NCBI RefSeq assembly: GCF_004363295.1
Contig: NZ_SNYQ01000001.1
Span: forward strand, 248,001 to 312,000
From: Mesocricetibacter intestinalis
GTDB taxonomy: Bacteria > Pseudomonadota > Gammaproteobacteria > Enterobacterales > Pasteurellaceae
Direction of reading: 5' to 3'
DNA length: 64,000 nt
A program made the position numbers and the translations under genes. Under the pieces are notes generated by a model. It was not told the origin of the DNA, ran no database searches, and was given only the letters and a program-made list of their open reading frames with translations. Positions 10,697-21,224 of this stretch are shown in pieces; positions within the stretch are counted from its first letter, which is position 1, and the number at the start of each line of letters is the position of its first letter.

Positions 10697-11641
10697 ATGG
10701 TATTCGGGGTCAGATTGGCGAAGGCCATCGTTTTTTTCAGTACATTATTTTCCGTTCTGGTGTTATCCGGTTGTATAAGCAGTTCGGAGCAGAGCTTCGT
10801 ATCGAAAAATCGCATTATATTATCGGAACAGAATCCGAATGCGCATTTTGATCAGGAAGTAATGATTGTTCGTATCAGTCAGATTTTGATTGTCGGACAG
10901 CTGGATAAGCAGGAACGGGCAAATCTCCACTTTGAACGCGGTATCCTATACGACAGTCTGGGATTGTGGGCGTTGGCCCGTTATGATTTTACCCAGGCAC
11001 TGGCTTTACAGCCGAAAACCCCGGCCATTTATAACTATCTCGGCTTGTATTTATTGTTGGACGGCGATTATGACAGCGCCATGGAAGCCTTCGATGCCGT
11101 ACTGGAACTGGATCCGAACTATGAATACACCTATTTGAACCGGGGGCTGGATTTCTATTATATGGGGCGTTATAACCTGGCGGAACAGGATTTTCTGCGT
11201 TTTCACCAGGCCGATAGCAGCGATCCTTACCGGGTATTGTGGCTGTATCTGAACGAACTGAAATTTAAACCCGGCGAGGCGAAACAAAATTTAGCCCGGA
11301 GAGCGCAGGCTCTCTCGGCGGAATATTGGGGAACATATATCGTTCAGTATTATCTGAACCGGATTTCTGAACAGGAATTACTCAGCAAAGCGAAACGCTT
11401 TGCCGATCCGCAATCCCCTCAATATGCGGAAATTCTGACGGAAACCTATTTTTATCTGGCAAAACAAAAACTCAATGCCGGCCTTATTGACGAAGCGGAA
11501 GTGCTGTTCAAATTAGCCGTGGCAAATCAGGTGTATAACTTTGTTGAGTATCGTTTTGCTCTGTTTGAATTGGGCAAATTAAAAGCCGAAACGGAACAAA
11601 CAGAACAGGCTGTTGTACAGAGAGTTAAATCATCTGATTAA
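10697..11641 (+). CDS. nlpI: Lipoprotein NlpI, TPR adaptor
   Basis: The 314-residue outer-membrane lipoprotein carries tetratricopeptide repeats. In E. coli, NlpI is an adaptor for peptidoglycan endopeptidases and the protease Prc, and it sits between pnp and deaD as here. The chosen ATG gives a normal lipoprotein signal ([20 protein letters not shown]) with lipobox LSGC and lipidated Cys26. An upstream ATG at 10646 would give an implausibly long 43-residue leader. TPR-like helices are visible around [19 protein letters not shown] and [19 protein letters not shown]. The ribosome-binding site before 10697 is weak, so the start is moderately sure. Confidence 0.88.
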   Translation: MVFGVRLAKAIVFFSTLFSVLVLSGCISSSEQSFVSKNRIILSEQNPNAHFDQEVMIVRISQILIVGQLDKQERANLHFERGILYDSLGLWALARYDFTQALALQPKTPAIYNYLGLYLLLDGDYDSAMEAFDAVLELDPNYEYTYLNRGLDFYYMGRYNLAEQDFLRFHQADSSDPYRVLWLYLNELKFKPGEAKQNLARRAQALSAEYWGTYIVQYYLNRISEQELLSKAKRFADPQSPQYAEILTETYFYLAKQKLNAGLIDEAEVLFKLAVANQVYNFVEYRFALFELGKLKAETEQTEQAVVQRVKSSD

Positions 11642-11739
11642 TTGCCGGCAGAGAGCATTTTACGCCGGAAATCTATCTTATTCGCAAGACGGAAGTTTTG
11701 CCCTTCGTTTTTTCTCTAAACAACATTTTATTGATATAC

Positions 11740-11770
11740 GGGGAACCTCCTATTTCCCCTTTCTTTTTTA
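11740..11770 (+). terminator. Terminator-like hairpin directly upstream of deaD
   Basis: GGGGAA (11740-11745) pairs with TTCCCC (11754-11759), followed by TTTCTTTTTT. It lies only about 15 bases before the deaD start codon and about 100 bases after nlpI. It may end the pnp-nlpI transcript or act as a leader attenuator of deaD. The loop contains CCTCCT, the same bases as the 16S anti-Shine-Dalgarno core. Confidence 0.6.
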
Positions 11771-11784
11771 TATTCGAGTATTTA

Positions 11785-13617
11785 ATGACTGAAACTAACA
11801 TGACTTTTAAGGATTTAGGCTTGCCTGAATTCATTCTTTCCGCCGTGGTTGATATGGGATTCGAAACGCCTTCGCCGATTCAGCTGGCTTGTATTCCTCA
11901 TTTGCTGAACGGACGCGATGTTTTAGGTATGGCCCAGACCGGGAGCGGAAAAACCGCCGCGTTCTCCTTGCCGTTGTTGGCGCAAATTGATGTTGAGGAA
12001 AAATATCCGCAGATGTTGGTGATGGCACCGACGCGCGAGCTTGCCATTCAGGTGGCGGACGCTTGCGAACAGTTCAGCCGGTATGCCAAGGGGATACATA
12101 TCGTAACCCTTTACGGCGGGCAGCGTTATGATATTCAGCTGCGCGCTTTACGACAGGGCGCTCAGGTGGTGGTCGGTACCCCGGGACGTATTCTAGATCA
12201 TATCCGACGCGGAACCTTGGATTTATCCCGCCTGCGTTTTATGGTGCTGGACGAAGCGGATGAAATGCTGCGTATGGGCTTTATTGACGATGTGGAAACC
12301 GTAATGGCGGAATTACCGGAAAACCATCAGACCGCCTTATTCTCGGCGACAATGCCGGAACCGATTCGGCGTATTACCAAACGCTTTATGAGCGAACCTC
12401 AGGAAGTGAAGATTCAGTCCACACAGCGTACCAATCCAGATATTACTCAAAGTTGCTGGTATGTGCGCGGCTTCCGTAAAAATGAAGCCTTATTACGCTT
12501 CCTGGAAGTGGAAGATTTTGATGCGGCAATTATCTTCACCCGCACCAAAACCGGTACCCTGGATATTACCGAATTACTGGAAAAACATGGTTTCCGTGCC
12601 GCCGCATTGAACGGCGACATGACCCAGCAGCTGCGCGAACAGACGCTTGATCGTTTACGCAACGGTAGCTTGGATATTTTAGTGGCAACGGATGTTGCCG
12701 CCCGCGGTTTGGACGTGGAACGTATCAGCTTAGTGGTAAATTATGATATTCCGTTAGATGCGGAATCCTATGTGCATCGTATCGGACGTACCGGGCGAGC
12801 GGGCCGGGCGGGGCGGGCCATATTATTCGTTGAGCCGAGAGAACGCCGCCTGTTGGGCAATATTGAACGCCTGATGAAGAAACCGATCGAAGAAACGGAT
12901 ATTCCGAATCATGAAAAATTGCAGGAGCGTCGCCGGGAAAAATTCAAGGCGAATATTACCAAGCAGCTGGAGCATCGCGATCTGGAACTTTATCGCAGCC
13001 TGTTGGAGGATTTGTTTACCGCCGATCAGGATCAGGAAGATATTGCTGCGGCAATGCTGATGTTATTGCAGGGTAAACAAAAACTGATTCTGCCGCCGGA
13101 TCCTGTAATCGAACGTAGAGGCCGGCGCGAACGGGACGAACGGCGTAATGAGCGGCGCGATAATCCGCGCAGTCAGGAGCGTCGCGGCTACGGTAACCCT
13201 TTACCGATGGATTTATACCGCATCGAAGTGGGACGCGGTGATGGCGTTGATGTCCGTCATATTGTGGGAGCGATTGCCAACGAAGGTAATATCGACAGTC
13301 GTAATATCGGACATATCAAACTGTATGAAGATTATTCCACTATCGAACTGCCGCAGGGGATGCCGAAAGAGTTACTGCAATTATTCGGTAAGGCGCGAGT
13401 ATTGAATAAACAAATGCGTATGAGCCTGCTCGGTGAAGTTAAAGGCGGTCGCGACGAGCGTGAAGGACGCCGTTCCGGACGTTCCAGCGGACGCCGTCAG
13501 GAAGAGGGATTCAGACGCGAAGACAGAAAATTTAGAGAGAAAAACGACCGCTCTTTCAATGAACGTTCCGTTAAACGCGGAGATAAAGAGCGCCGTTTTC
13601 ATGATCGCAGACCTTAA
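11785..13617 (+). CDS. deaD: Cold-shock DEAD-box ATP-dependent RNA helicase DeaD/CsdA
   Basis: The 610-residue RNA helicase unwinds structured RNA during ribosome assembly and low-temperature mRNA decay. Motifs in order: Q motif PSPIQ, Walker [23 protein letters not shown] box [11 protein letters not shown], then in domain 2 ARGLDVERI and [13 protein letters not shown]-terminal RNA-binding domain ([20 protein letters not shown] near 475) and an Arg-rich tail follow. I start at [12 protein letters not shown], which matches E. coli DeaD; a start at 11698 would read through the terminator-like hairpin. A clear terminator follows the gene. Confidence 0.96.
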   Translation: MTETNMTFKDLGLPEFILSAVVDMGFETPSPIQLACIPHLLNGRDVLGMAQTGSGKTAAFSLPLLAQIDVEEKYPQMLVMAPTRELAIQVADACEQFSRYAKGIHIVTLYGGQRYDIQLRALRQGAQVVVGTPGRILDHIRRGTLDLSRLRFMVLDEADEMLRMGFIDDVETVMAELPENHQTALFSATMPEPIRRITKRFMSEPQEVKIQSTQRTNPDITQSCWYVRGFRKNEALLRFLEVEDFDAAIIFTRTKTGTLDITELLEKHGFRAAALNGDMTQQLREQTLDRLRNGSLDILVATDVAARGLDVERISLVVNYDIPLDAESYVHRIGRTGRAGRAGRAILFVEPRERRLLGNIERLMKKPIEETDIPNHEKLQERRREKFKANITKQLEHRDLELYRSLLEDLFTADQDQEDIAAAMLMLLQGKQKLILPPDPVIERRGRRERDERRNERRDNPRSQERRGYGNPLPMDLYRIEVGRGDGVDVRHIVGAIANEGNIDSRNIGHIKLYEDYSTIELPQGMPKELLQLFGKARVLNKQMRMSLLGEVKGGRDEREGRRSGRSSGRRQEEGFRREDRKFREKNDRSFNERSVKRGDKERRFHDRRP

Positions 13618-13645
13618 CCTGAACGGGATTAAAAGCCAATAAATA

Positions 13646-13669
13646 GGGAGCCGAAAGGCTCCCTTTTTT
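13646..13669 (+). terminator. Rho-independent terminator after deaD
   Basis: GGGAGCC (13646-13652), loop GAAA, GGCTCCC (13657-13663) and six T. It is a textbook terminator with a GNRA tetraloop. Confidence 0.92.
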
Positions 13670-13713
13670 ACAATTCCTCTTTTTTGAAATTTCGTCGAAA
13701 GGTATTCGGCTAT

Positions 13714-15447
13714 CTAGCTCTCCAAAGAACGGATTTTTGCGTAAGTTTCCTGTAAATCCGTGCTGAAATTGATTTTTTGCAGTTCTGCTACCGTATTGGA
13801 TTTCACCATCATACGCAGCGGCTGAAACTGCATATTGCACATATACAGCTGTTGATGGGGCGCCATATGCTGTATGAAGCGGGTCAGAGCGTGGATACCC
13901 CCGCTGTCCAGGACGGTAACCGCATCGCATTGTAAAATAATATGTTTAACCTCATGTTCCGTATGCAGGGTTTTATCATGTAAATCGGCGAATAAATTGT
14001 CCGCCGCCGCAAAAAACAACGGACCGCTGATCCGGTAAACCTGGGTATTTTTCAGATCTTCCGGTGCCGAGATAGCAATGGATTTCGTCATTTCCGCAAT
14101 GGTACGGATAAACAGCAGGCTGGCAAGCAACACTCCAACGCTGATGGCTATCACCATATCAAATAACACGGTGAGAATCAGGCAGGTCATCAGCACAGCA
14201 ATTTCATTTTTACCTGAGCGCCGCAGCAGATGTACGATTTGTCTGACGTTCGCCATATTCCAGGCCACAACCAGTAACAGCGCCGCCATAGAGGATAGGG
14301 GCAGATAAGATAAGGCATTGGCAAAGAACAGGAGAGCAAGCAATACCAATAAAGCATGCACGACACTGGCGATCGGCGATTGGGCGCCGGCTTTTACATT
14401 AGCGGCGGAACGGGCGATCGCAGCGGTGGCGGTAATTCCACCCAGAAAGGGCGAAGCGATATTCCCCAATCCCTGAGCCAGTAATTCATTATTGGAATGG
14501 TGTTTGGTATCGGTCATATTATCCAGAATTACCGCACAGAGCAGGGATTCTATCGCCCCCAGAATCGCCATGGAAAAGGCCGCCGGCAGCAATGCCTGTA
14601 ATGTGGTGAAGTTCCAGTCCACGGGCTGACCGCTCGGATCGGGAATATTCCAGGGTAAGATGAATTCGGGCAAGGTATTCGGAATTCCCTGTCCTGTTGA
14701 GCCGTCCGGCAGAGTATAGCTGAAAGCGGAACCTATGGTTTCGATACTGTAACCGAAATGATCCAGCAGGAAAGCGAGCAGGGTGGCCATAATTACCGCC
14801 GGCAGATGACCGGGTACCGGCAAACGCAGTCTATGCCATTGAGTCAGAATTAATAATGTCGTTAAGCCTATTAGCGTATCCGCCCAGTTTATAGTCGGAA
14901 GTGCGGTCAAAATCGTCTGAATTTTTCCGATATAATCTTCCGGCATTCCGCTGATTGTCAGCCCCAGAAAATCTTTAATCTGTAAGGTTGCGATTACAAT
15001 ACCTATCCCGCAGGTAAAACCGAGTGTTACCGGCAAAGGGATATATTCGATTAAGCGTCCCAGACGGAAAAATGCCATTAATACCAGAATTATCCCCGAC
15101 AACAGGGTAGCCATTAATAAGCCGCCTAAGCCGAATTGTTGGGTAACCGGATAAAGAATCACCACAAAGGCGGCGGTAGGTCCCGATATATTGAAACGCG
15201 AACCGCCGCTCAGTGCGATAATTAGCCCGGCGATAATGGCGGTGTACAGCCCGTGCTGCGGCGGTACGCCGCTGGCAATGGCTAAAGCCATAGATAGCGG
15301 AATCGCGATAATACCTACAGTTAAACCTGCTATCAGGTCTTTGATAAAATGTCGCATTCCGTATCCTGCGCGCATACTATCTTTTAATGCACTGAAGGGC
15401 TTGACCGCAAGTAACGCATTTTTATTAAGGAACCATTTTTTTAACAT
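13714..15447 (-). CDS. dauA: SulP-family C4-dicarboxylate transporter DauA
   Basis: The 577-residue SulP/SLC26 carrier matches E. coli DauA (YchM), an aerobic succinate/C4-dicarboxylate transporter of the inner membrane, closely along its length. The membrane domain opens with DLIAGLTVGIIAIPLSMALA (near 37) and holds GGSRFNISGPTAAFV and FGGITATAAIARSAANV-type segments. A cytoplasmic STAS domain occupies about residues 460-570, with the VLDSGGIHAL motif near 522. It faces deaD convergently. An uptake core lies inside the gene. Sulfate or another anion cannot be excluded as substrate, but the closeness to DauA favours dicarboxylates. Confidence 0.9.
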   Translation of the reverse strand: MLKKWFLNKNALLAVKPFSALKDSMRAGYGMRHFIKDLIAGLTVGIIAIPLSMALAIASGVPPQHGLYTAIIAGLIIALSGGSRFNISGPTAAFVVILYPVTQQFGLGGLLMATLLSGIILVLMAFFRLGRLIEYIPLPVTLGFTCGIGIVIATLQIKDFLGLTISGMPEDYIGKIQTILTALPTINWADTLIGLTTLLILTQWHRLRLPVPGHLPAVIMATLLAFLLDHFGYSIETIGSAFSYTLPDGSTGQGIPNTLPEFILPWNIPDPSGQPVDWNFTTLQALLPAAFSMAILGAIESLLCAVILDNMTDTKHHSNNELLAQGLGNIASPFLGGITATAAIARSAANVKAGAQSPIASVVHALLVLLALLFFANALSYLPLSSMAALLLVVAWNMANVRQIVHLLRRSGKNEIAVLMTCLILTVLFDMVIAISVGVLLASLLFIRTIAEMTKSIAISAPEDLKNTQVYRISGPLFFAAADNLFADLHDKTLHTEHEVKHIILQCDAVTVLDSGGIHALTRFIQHMAPHQQLYMCNMQFQPLRMMVKSNTVAELQKINFSTDLQETYAKIRSLES

Positions 15448-15545
15448 ATTTATTCCAAAGGCATCTAAAAATATCTTTCGTTGCCTATTGTACCCTGAAC
15501 TTTGCTTTTTATTTATACGTTAGAACAAGAAAAAGTAAAAAAAAC

Positions 15546-15574
15546 TTGACGAAAGCGCCGTAAGTTTTTATAGT
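15546..15574 (+). promoter_or_regulatory. Strong sigma-70 promoter of tRNA-Ser
   Basis: TTGACG (15546-15551), a 17-base spacer and TATAGT (15569-15574) sit 35 bases before the tRNA. Confidence 0.8.
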
Positions 15575-15609
15575 TTCGCCCTGTTTGTAGCATTACAAAT
15601 TTTCACACC

Positions 15610-15699
15610 GGTGAGATGTCCGAGAGGTTGAAGGAGCACGCCTGGAAAGCGTGTATGTGCGAAAGTGCATCAGGGGTTCGAATCCCCTTCTCACCGCCA
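15610..15699 (+). tRNA. tRNA-Ser (anticodon GGA)
   Basis: The 90-base sequence folds as a class II tRNA with a long variable arm. The acceptor GGTGAGA pairs with TCTCACC, the anticodon loop CTGGAAA gives GGA, the T arm is GGGGTTCGAATCCCC, and CCA is encoded. It closely matches E. coli tRNA-Ser(GGA). The variable arm is TGTGCGAAAGTGCA-like. Confidence 0.97.
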
Positions 15700-15801
15700 T
15701 TAAATTATTTCATGCCCTTCTGTAAATTCTTTCATTTCCCAGATTATTGAATATATCCCTTTATTCATATTATGCTTTAGCTCCCTTTGGAATTAAATTT
15801 T

Positions 15802-15833
15802 CCTGGGTTCCCTAACCCCCGTATAAAAAAGGT
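15802..15833 (+). promoter_or_regulatory. Probable preQ1-I riboswitch upstream of yhhQ
   Basis: The stretch CCTGGGTTCCCTAACCCC, then CGTATAAAAAAGG, has the preQ1-I layout: a short GC stem (GGG 15805-15807 with CCC 15817-15819, C15803-G15821), a C-rich loop, a specificity-type C just before the 3' strand, and an A-rich tail. CCT of the loop (15811-15813) can pair with AGG of the tail (15830-15832), giving the H-type pseudoknot. That AGG is the ribosome-binding site 8 bases before yhhQ, so bound preQ1 would block translation. It resembles the Thermoanaerobacter aptamer closely. The match was made by eye, not with a covariance model. Confidence 0.78.
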
Positions 15834-15840
15834 TACAACA

Positions 15841-16548
15841 ATGCAAAATAATATTCTTCAGGCGCAGTATCGGCAAAAATTGCGCGTTCTGATTATTCTA
15901 AGTTTTTTTCATATTTTTATTATTACCCTGAGTAATTATCTGGTGCAGATTCCTTTTGAAATTCGTCTCCCCTTTACGGCTCTCGGTGCGGAACAGGATT
16001 TTTCCTTTCACAGCACCTGGGGAACCCTGAGTTTTCCTTTTGTGTTTTTGGCCACGGATTTAACCGTGCGTATTTTTGGCGCTGTTGCCGCACGGCGGAT
16101 TATTTTTAATGTCATGCTGCCCGCATTGCTGAGCAGCTATCTGGTATCCGCGCTGTTTGCCGAAGGGCAATATCAGGGGATTGGGGTACTCGGGCAATTT
16201 AATCTCTTTGTGTTTCGAATCGCCTTAGCCAGTTTTTGCGCCTATGTATTCGGGCAGTTGCTGGATGTATTGGTTTTTAACCGATTACGGCGCTTACGCC
16301 TCTGGTGGGTTGCGCCGAGCGCCTCCATGCTGTTCGGTTCAATGGCGGATACGTTTTTATTTTTTGCCGTAGCCTTTTACGCCAGCTCTGATCCTTTTAT
16401 GGCGGCGCATTGGTTGGAACTGGGAATTGTTGATTACTTATTCAAACTTTTGGTCGGGATTATGTTGTTTGTGCCTGCTTACGGAATCTTGCTGAATGTT
16501 ATTTTAGGCAAATTATTTGCGCTAACGGCGGTCGCCCGATCCCATTGA
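15841..16548 (+). CDS. yhhQ: Queuosine precursor transporter YhhQ
   Basis: The 235-residue inner-membrane protein of the COG1738 vitamin/precursor transporter family imports the queuosine precursors preQ0 and preQ1. The core WGTLSFPFVFLATDLTVRIFG with the following ARRIIFNVMLPALL matches E. coli YhhQ closely. About six membrane segments are visible. I start at ATG 15841 (MQNNILQAQYR), since an earlier start at 15787 would run through the riboswitch. The preQ1-I element directly upstream fits feedback control of precursor uptake. Confidence 0.93.
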   Translation: MQNNILQAQYRQKLRVLIILSFFHIFIITLSNYLVQIPFEIRLPFTALGAEQDFSFHSTWGTLSFPFVFLATDLTVRIFGAVAARRIIFNVMLPALLSSYLVSALFAEGQYQGIGVLGQFNLFVFRIALASFCAYVFGQLLDVLVFNRLRRLRLWWVAPSASMLFGSMADTFLFFAVAFYASSDPFMAAHWLELGIVDYLFKLLVGIMLFVPAYGILLNVILGKLFALTAVARSH

Positions 16549-16555
16549 TTTTTCC

Positions 16556-16592
16556 AACATAGATTTTTACAACATAGATTTTTACAACATAG
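16556..16592 (+). repeat. 15-base tandem repeat before the MFS gene
   Basis: AACATAGATTTTTAC occurs at 16556-16570 and 16571-16585, followed by a partial AACATAG at 16586-16592. The bases before the first copy (GATTTTTCC) look like a degraded earlier unit. It separates yhhQ from the MFS gene by slippage-prone sequence. Confidence 0.85.
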
Positions 16593-16605
16593 AACAGGAA
16601 GGAAT

Positions 16606-17919
16606 ATGCAGATGAATTTAAGAGAAACCATTGACCAAAGCCCAATGTCCGCTTACCAGTGGGCGGTGATTATGATGGCGACGGTGATGAACCTATTGGA
16701 CGGCTTTGACGTACTGGCTCTGGCATTTACCGCCACGGCCATTCGCGCGGAATTCGGTTTGAGCGGTACTCAACTGGGCTATTTGTTGAGTGCGGGCCTT
16801 ATCGGTATGAGTGCCGGCTCCTTGTTTCTGGCTCCCTTGGCGGACAGAATCGGGCGTCGCCCGCTATTGCTGATCTCCGTTGCTTTATCCGCATTGGGTA
16901 TGTTGGGCTCCGCTTTTGTTTCCGATGCGGTAACCCTCGGTTTCTGGCGGCTGCTTACCGGCTTAGGGGTCGGCGGTATTTTGGTCGGTACCAATGTTCT
17001 CGCCAGTGAATATTCTTCCCGAAAATGGCGTAGTCTGGCCATCAGTATCTATTCTTCCGGCTTCGGTATCGGTGCCGTGCTGGGCGGAATATTCGCCGTC
17101 GCTCTACAAAAAGAATACAGCTGGCATGCGGTTTATCTGGCCGGTGCGCTACTGACCGGCTTATGCTTTATCGCCTTATGGGTATGGTTACCGGAATCTA
17201 TTGATTTTCTGCTCTCCGGCCGAGTACCTAAAGCGACCGAACAGTTACAACGCATCTGCCGGAAAATGGGGCTGAAAGGAAATTGGGAATTTGTTGCGCC
17301 GGCGCAGGGAGTTTTACGTAAGCCTAGCGTGTTCCGCTTGTTTGAGAAGGAATATGCCCGCGCCACAATGTTAATCTGGACGGCTTTTTTTGCCGTGATG
17401 TTCAGTTATTATCTGATTAGTTCCTGGACACCAGCGCTGCTGAAAGATGCCGGCATGAGTACGGATCAAAGTATTACCGTAGGAATAATGATCGCCATGG
17501 GCGGTACCTGCGGTTCGCTGTTGTACGGATTACTGGCCAGCCGTTGGGCGGCACGCAGCGTATTGATTCTGTTTACCTTGCTGTCTGCCGCCGTGGTGGT
17601 CGCCTTTATTCTTTCCTCCGCACTGCTCTGGTTGGCGATGTTGCTGGGGATTATCGTCGGTGCCTGTATGAACGGCTGTATCAGCGGGTTTTATACACTA
17701 AATCCGAGTATCTACGCAGCGGAGATTCGCGGTACAGGCGTGGGTTGGTCTATCGGGGTGGGACGTATCGGCGCTATTTTCGCCCCTATTACCGCCGGTA
17801 GTTTGTTGGATTACGGTTGGGACAAACAGAGCCTGTATATCGGTGTTGCCTTCGTCTTGCTGATCTCCAGCGTCGCTTTAGTATTTTTACGCAGCAGAAG
17901 TACCCTAAGAGCCGTTTAA
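16606..17919 (+). CDS. MFS transporter, aromatic acid:H+ symporter-like
   Basis: The 437-residue carrier has 12 membrane segments and the MFS signature PLADRIGRRPLLL between segments 2 and 3 (near residue 78). The MNLLDGFDVLAL segment in the first helix carries the DG-x-D motif typical of the aromatic acid:H+ symporter group (PcaK/BenK/MhbT relatives). The ribosome-binding site AGGAAGG lies just before the ATG at 16606; ATG 16612 is a possible alternative. No aromatic degradation genes are nearby, so the substrate is unknown. Downstream lies the tatABC promoter. Confidence 0.8.
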   Translation: MQMNLRETIDQSPMSAYQWAVIMMATVMNLLDGFDVLALAFTATAIRAEFGLSGTQLGYLLSAGLIGMSAGSLFLAPLADRIGRRPLLLISVALSALGMLGSAFVSDAVTLGFWRLLTGLGVGGILVGTNVLASEYSSRKWRSLAISIYSSGFGIGAVLGGIFAVALQKEYSWHAVYLAGALLTGLCFIALWVWLPESIDFLLSGRVPKATEQLQRICRKMGLKGNWEFVAPAQGVLRKPSVFRLFEKEYARATMLIWTAFFAVMFSYYLISSWTPALLKDAGMSTDQSITVGIMIAMGGTCGSLLYGLLASRWAARSVLILFTLLSAAVVVAFILSSALLWLAMLLGIIVGACMNGCISGFYTLNPSIYAAEIRGTGVGWSIGVGRIGAIFAPITAGSLLDYGWDKQSLYIGVAFVLLISSVALVFLRSRSTLRAV

Positions 17920-17944
17920 ACGGGCAAATAATTCTTTCTGGCTA

Positions 17945-17973
17945 TTGTTCATCAAGGCGAAAAGGGGTATATT
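17945..17973 (+). promoter_or_regulatory. Possible promoter of tatABC
   Basis: TTGTTC (17945-17950), a 17-base spacer and TATATT (17968-17973) lie 38 bases before tatA. The -35 matches only three consensus bases, so this is tentative. Confidence 0.4.
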
Positions 17974-18011
17974 CAATCGCGTTTTATTGATTACGAAGAA
18001 AAGGAAAATTT

Positions 18012-18239
18012 ATGGGCGGCATCAGTATCTGGCAGCTACTAATTATCGTTGCAATTATCGTTTTATTGTTCGGCACTAAAAAACTCAGAACCCTAGGTAC
18101 CGATCTGGGGGAAGCGGTAAAAGGGTTTAAAAAAGCCATCAATGACGAATCGCCGAAAGACGCCGAGTTTAAATCGCTGAAAAACAATGAAAGCGAAAGC
18201 GGCGAAAAAGTTAAAGAAAAAGATAAAGAACAGGTGTAA
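18012..18239 (+). CDS. tatA: Sec-independent translocase subunit TatA
   Basis: The 75-residue protein begins [21 protein letters not shown], the single N-terminal membrane helix, followed by [21 protein letters not shown], the amphipathic helix with the FG-TKKLR hinge typical of TatA, then a charged tail. It forms the pore that exports folded proteins. tatB follows after 3 bases. Likely clients in this window are DmsA and FtsP. Confidence 0.96.
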   Translation: MGGISIWQLLIIVAIIVLLFGTKKLRTLGTDLGEAVKGFKKAINDESPKDAEFKSLKNNESESGEKVKEKDKEQV

Positions 18240-18242
18240 TCC

Positions 18243-18851
18243 GTGTTTGATATCGGTTTTTCGGAGTTAATTCTTGTCTTTATCGTGGGCTTAGTAGTAC
18301 TAGGCCCACAGCGTTTACCCGTAGCGGTGCGTACCGTTATGGGGTGGGTCAGAACCGTTCGCGGTCTGGCGGCAAACGTTCAGAACGAACTGACGCAGGA
18401 ACTGAAGCTGCAGGAATTGCAGGAAAGTATCAAAAAAGCCGAAAATCTGAATTTAAGATCCCTTTCCCCGGATCTGGCTAAAACCGTTGATGAACTGAAA
18501 GCTTCGGCGGATAAAATGAAAACCGATTTGGAAAATAAAGCGGCACAGGCAAACACTACGCTAGAGCGTCAGATCGAAACTCTGCGCGAGGAAAATGCCG
18601 AAAAAAACGGCTTAAACGGGCAAGCGTCCACAGCGCCGCACCCCGAAAAGAGCATATTAGCGCAGGAAACGGCGGAAAATAAAAAAACTGCGGCGGATTC
18701 AAGCGCACTTTCCGAGGCTTCCGAATCGGAAACCTCGGCGCTGGATGAGCAGTTGGCCTACTATATCAACGAATATCATCCGGGCGAAGAGGGTGGTCTG
18801 CAAAGAGCTACCTCTTCCGATGCAAAGGACGGCCGGACGGAAACAAAATGA
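18243..18851 (+). CDS. tatB: Sec-independent translocase subunit TatB
   Basis: The 202-residue protein starts with GTG and begins [21 protein letters not shown], the TatB form of the membrane helix with the conserved Glu at position 8, followed by [13 protein letters not shown] long charged, coiled-coil-prone tail (residues 45-125) and a low-complexity acidic end follow. TatB joins TatC in the receptor that recognises twin-arginine leaders. It overlaps tatC by 4 bases (ATGA), indicating translational coupling. Confidence 0.95.
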   Translation: MFDIGFSELILVFIVGLVVLGPQRLPVAVRTVMGWVRTVRGLAANVQNELTQELKLQELQESIKKAENLNLRSLSPDLAKTVDELKASADKMKTDLENKAAQANTTLERQIETLREENAEKNGLNGQASTAPHPEKSILAQETAENKKTAADSSALSEASESETSALDEQLAYYINEYHPGEEGGLQRATSSDAKDGRTETK

Positions 18852-19600
18852 CAGTTGAAGAAACCCAACCCCTGATTACCCATTTAATTGAGCTGCGCAA
18901 CCGCTTATTGCGTTGTGTGGTATTTGTACTGATCGCTTTTTGTGCATTGGTCTATTTTTCCAATGATATTTATCATCTGGTCGCCACTCCTTTACTGGAA
19001 GCCATGCCGCAAGGGGCGACGATGATTGCTACGAATGTGGCGGCGCCTTTTTTTGCGCCGATAAAATTAACCGCCATTGCCGCCGTATTTCTTTCCGTAC
19101 CCTATATTTTGTACCAAATCTGGGCTTTTGTTGCGCCGGCCTTGTATCAGCATGAAAAGCGTTTGATTTATCCTTTACTGTTTTCCAGCACCCTATTGTT
19201 TTATATCGGCGTCGCTTTTGCCTATTATGTAGTGTTTCCGCTTGCCTTCGGTTTTCTGACTAAAACCGCACCCACCGGCGTATCCATTGCGACGGATATC
19301 AGCAGTTATCTGGATTTTGTATTAACCCTGTTTTTGGCTTTCGGTGTGTGTTTCGAAGTACCGGTGGCTATTATTCTGCTGTGTTGGAGCGGTATTACCT
19401 CGCCTCAGGATTTAAAAGCCAAACGCCCTTATATTATCGTAGCGGCCTTTGTTATCGGTATGTTACTTACCCCGCCGGATGTTTTTTCACAAACCCTGTT
19501 GGCGGTACCTATGTGCCTGTTGTTTGAGCTGGGGGTTATCTGCGCCAAATTCTATCGTCCGAAACAAGAAGACGAACAAAGTGCGGTCGAAAACAAATAA
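18848..19600 (+). CDS. tatC: Sec-independent translocase subunit TatC
   Basis: The 250-residue protein has six membrane segments and is the main receptor for twin-arginine leaders. Conserved parts are the N-terminal [12 protein letters not shown], the periplasmic loop P-x-E-x-F-like region with [20 protein letters not shown] and [11 protein letters not shown], and the F-x-FG-x-CFEVPV segment near residue 170. The gene ends with an uptake core at 19579 and is followed by a terminator. It is the last gene of the tat operon. Confidence 0.96.
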   Translation: MTVEETQPLITHLIELRNRLLRCVVFVLIAFCALVYFSNDIYHLVATPLLEAMPQGATMIATNVAAPFFAPIKLTAIAAVFLSVPYILYQIWAFVAPALYQHEKRLIYPLLFSSTLLFYIGVAFAYYVVFPLAFGFLTKTAPTGVSIATDISSYLDFVLTLFLAFGVCFEVPVAIILLCWSGITSPQDLKAKRPYIIVAAFVIGMLLTPPDVFSQTLLAVPMCLLFELGVICAKFYRPKQEDEQSAVENK

Positions 19601-19619
19601 GTTTTAGATAAAGAGAATA

Positions 19620-19646
19620 AGCGCGGGCAGGACTCGTGCTTTTTTA
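19620..19646 (+). terminator. Terminator after tatC
   Basis: AGCGCG (19620-19625) pairs with CGTGCT (19635-19640, one G-T pair) across a 9-base loop, followed by a T run. Confidence 0.6.
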
Positions 19647-19672
19647 TTTAATTCGCCGCCCGAAGTTATTAA

Positions 19673-20707
<1,035 letters not shown>

Positions 20708-20751
20708 TTCGTATCTGAATAGCATAATGCAGCGGCGATACTCGTTATTAA

Positions 20752-20780
20752 GCAGCGGGAATACCGCTGCATTATTTTTA
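20752..20780 (+). terminator. Rho-independent terminator after hemB
   Basis: GCAGCGG (20752-20758), loop GAATA, CCGCTGC (20764-20770), then ATTATTTTT. Confidence 0.8.
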
Positions 20781-21224
20781 AGTTTTTTTTGTTATTTCCC
20801 GCGTTTATCGATTCGTTTCCTCTTTTCTTTTCCGCCTTGCCTATCAGGGTAATTTTTTTAATATTGCCAGCGCTTTCAAGTTCTCTATTCGGATAACAGA
20901 AATTTCTCGGATTTTTCAAGTTATGCCTATCCGTAGTTCTGAATAATTTAACATTCAACCCTATTTATTAACAAAATATAAAATTAGCGCTTTTACTCGT
21001 CTTTTGGGTAATTTGCTTTTCTTTTAGTCTGAAATTGGCTATATTATCGCCATTGGGTTTCTATATACTGATTTTGCTTAAGAGCCCCCCATTTTAAGGA
21101 TAGGTGTTTGATAGGATATCGGATTATGCAACATTTCATTTATAATAATTCCTCCTTTCCACAGATAATTACTGTTCAAATTTTCTTTCTCTTCTAATTA
21201 TTATTGTGCAGAGAACACTTAATA
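20781..21224. other. AT-rich gene-free stretch
   Basis: About 440 bases between the hemB terminator and the AT-rich pseudogene. Base composition becomes visibly AT-rich after about 20950. I found no convincing open frame, RNA gene or repeat. A TATATT/TATTAT stretch at 21040-21047 could be a -10 element but has no good -35 at normal spacing. Confidence 0.5.

Noticed and set aside
13571-13930. Frame on the minus strand spanning the deaD end and dauA start of the opposite frame
   Set aside because: It crosses the deaD terminator and overlaps the STAS domain of dauA in another frame.
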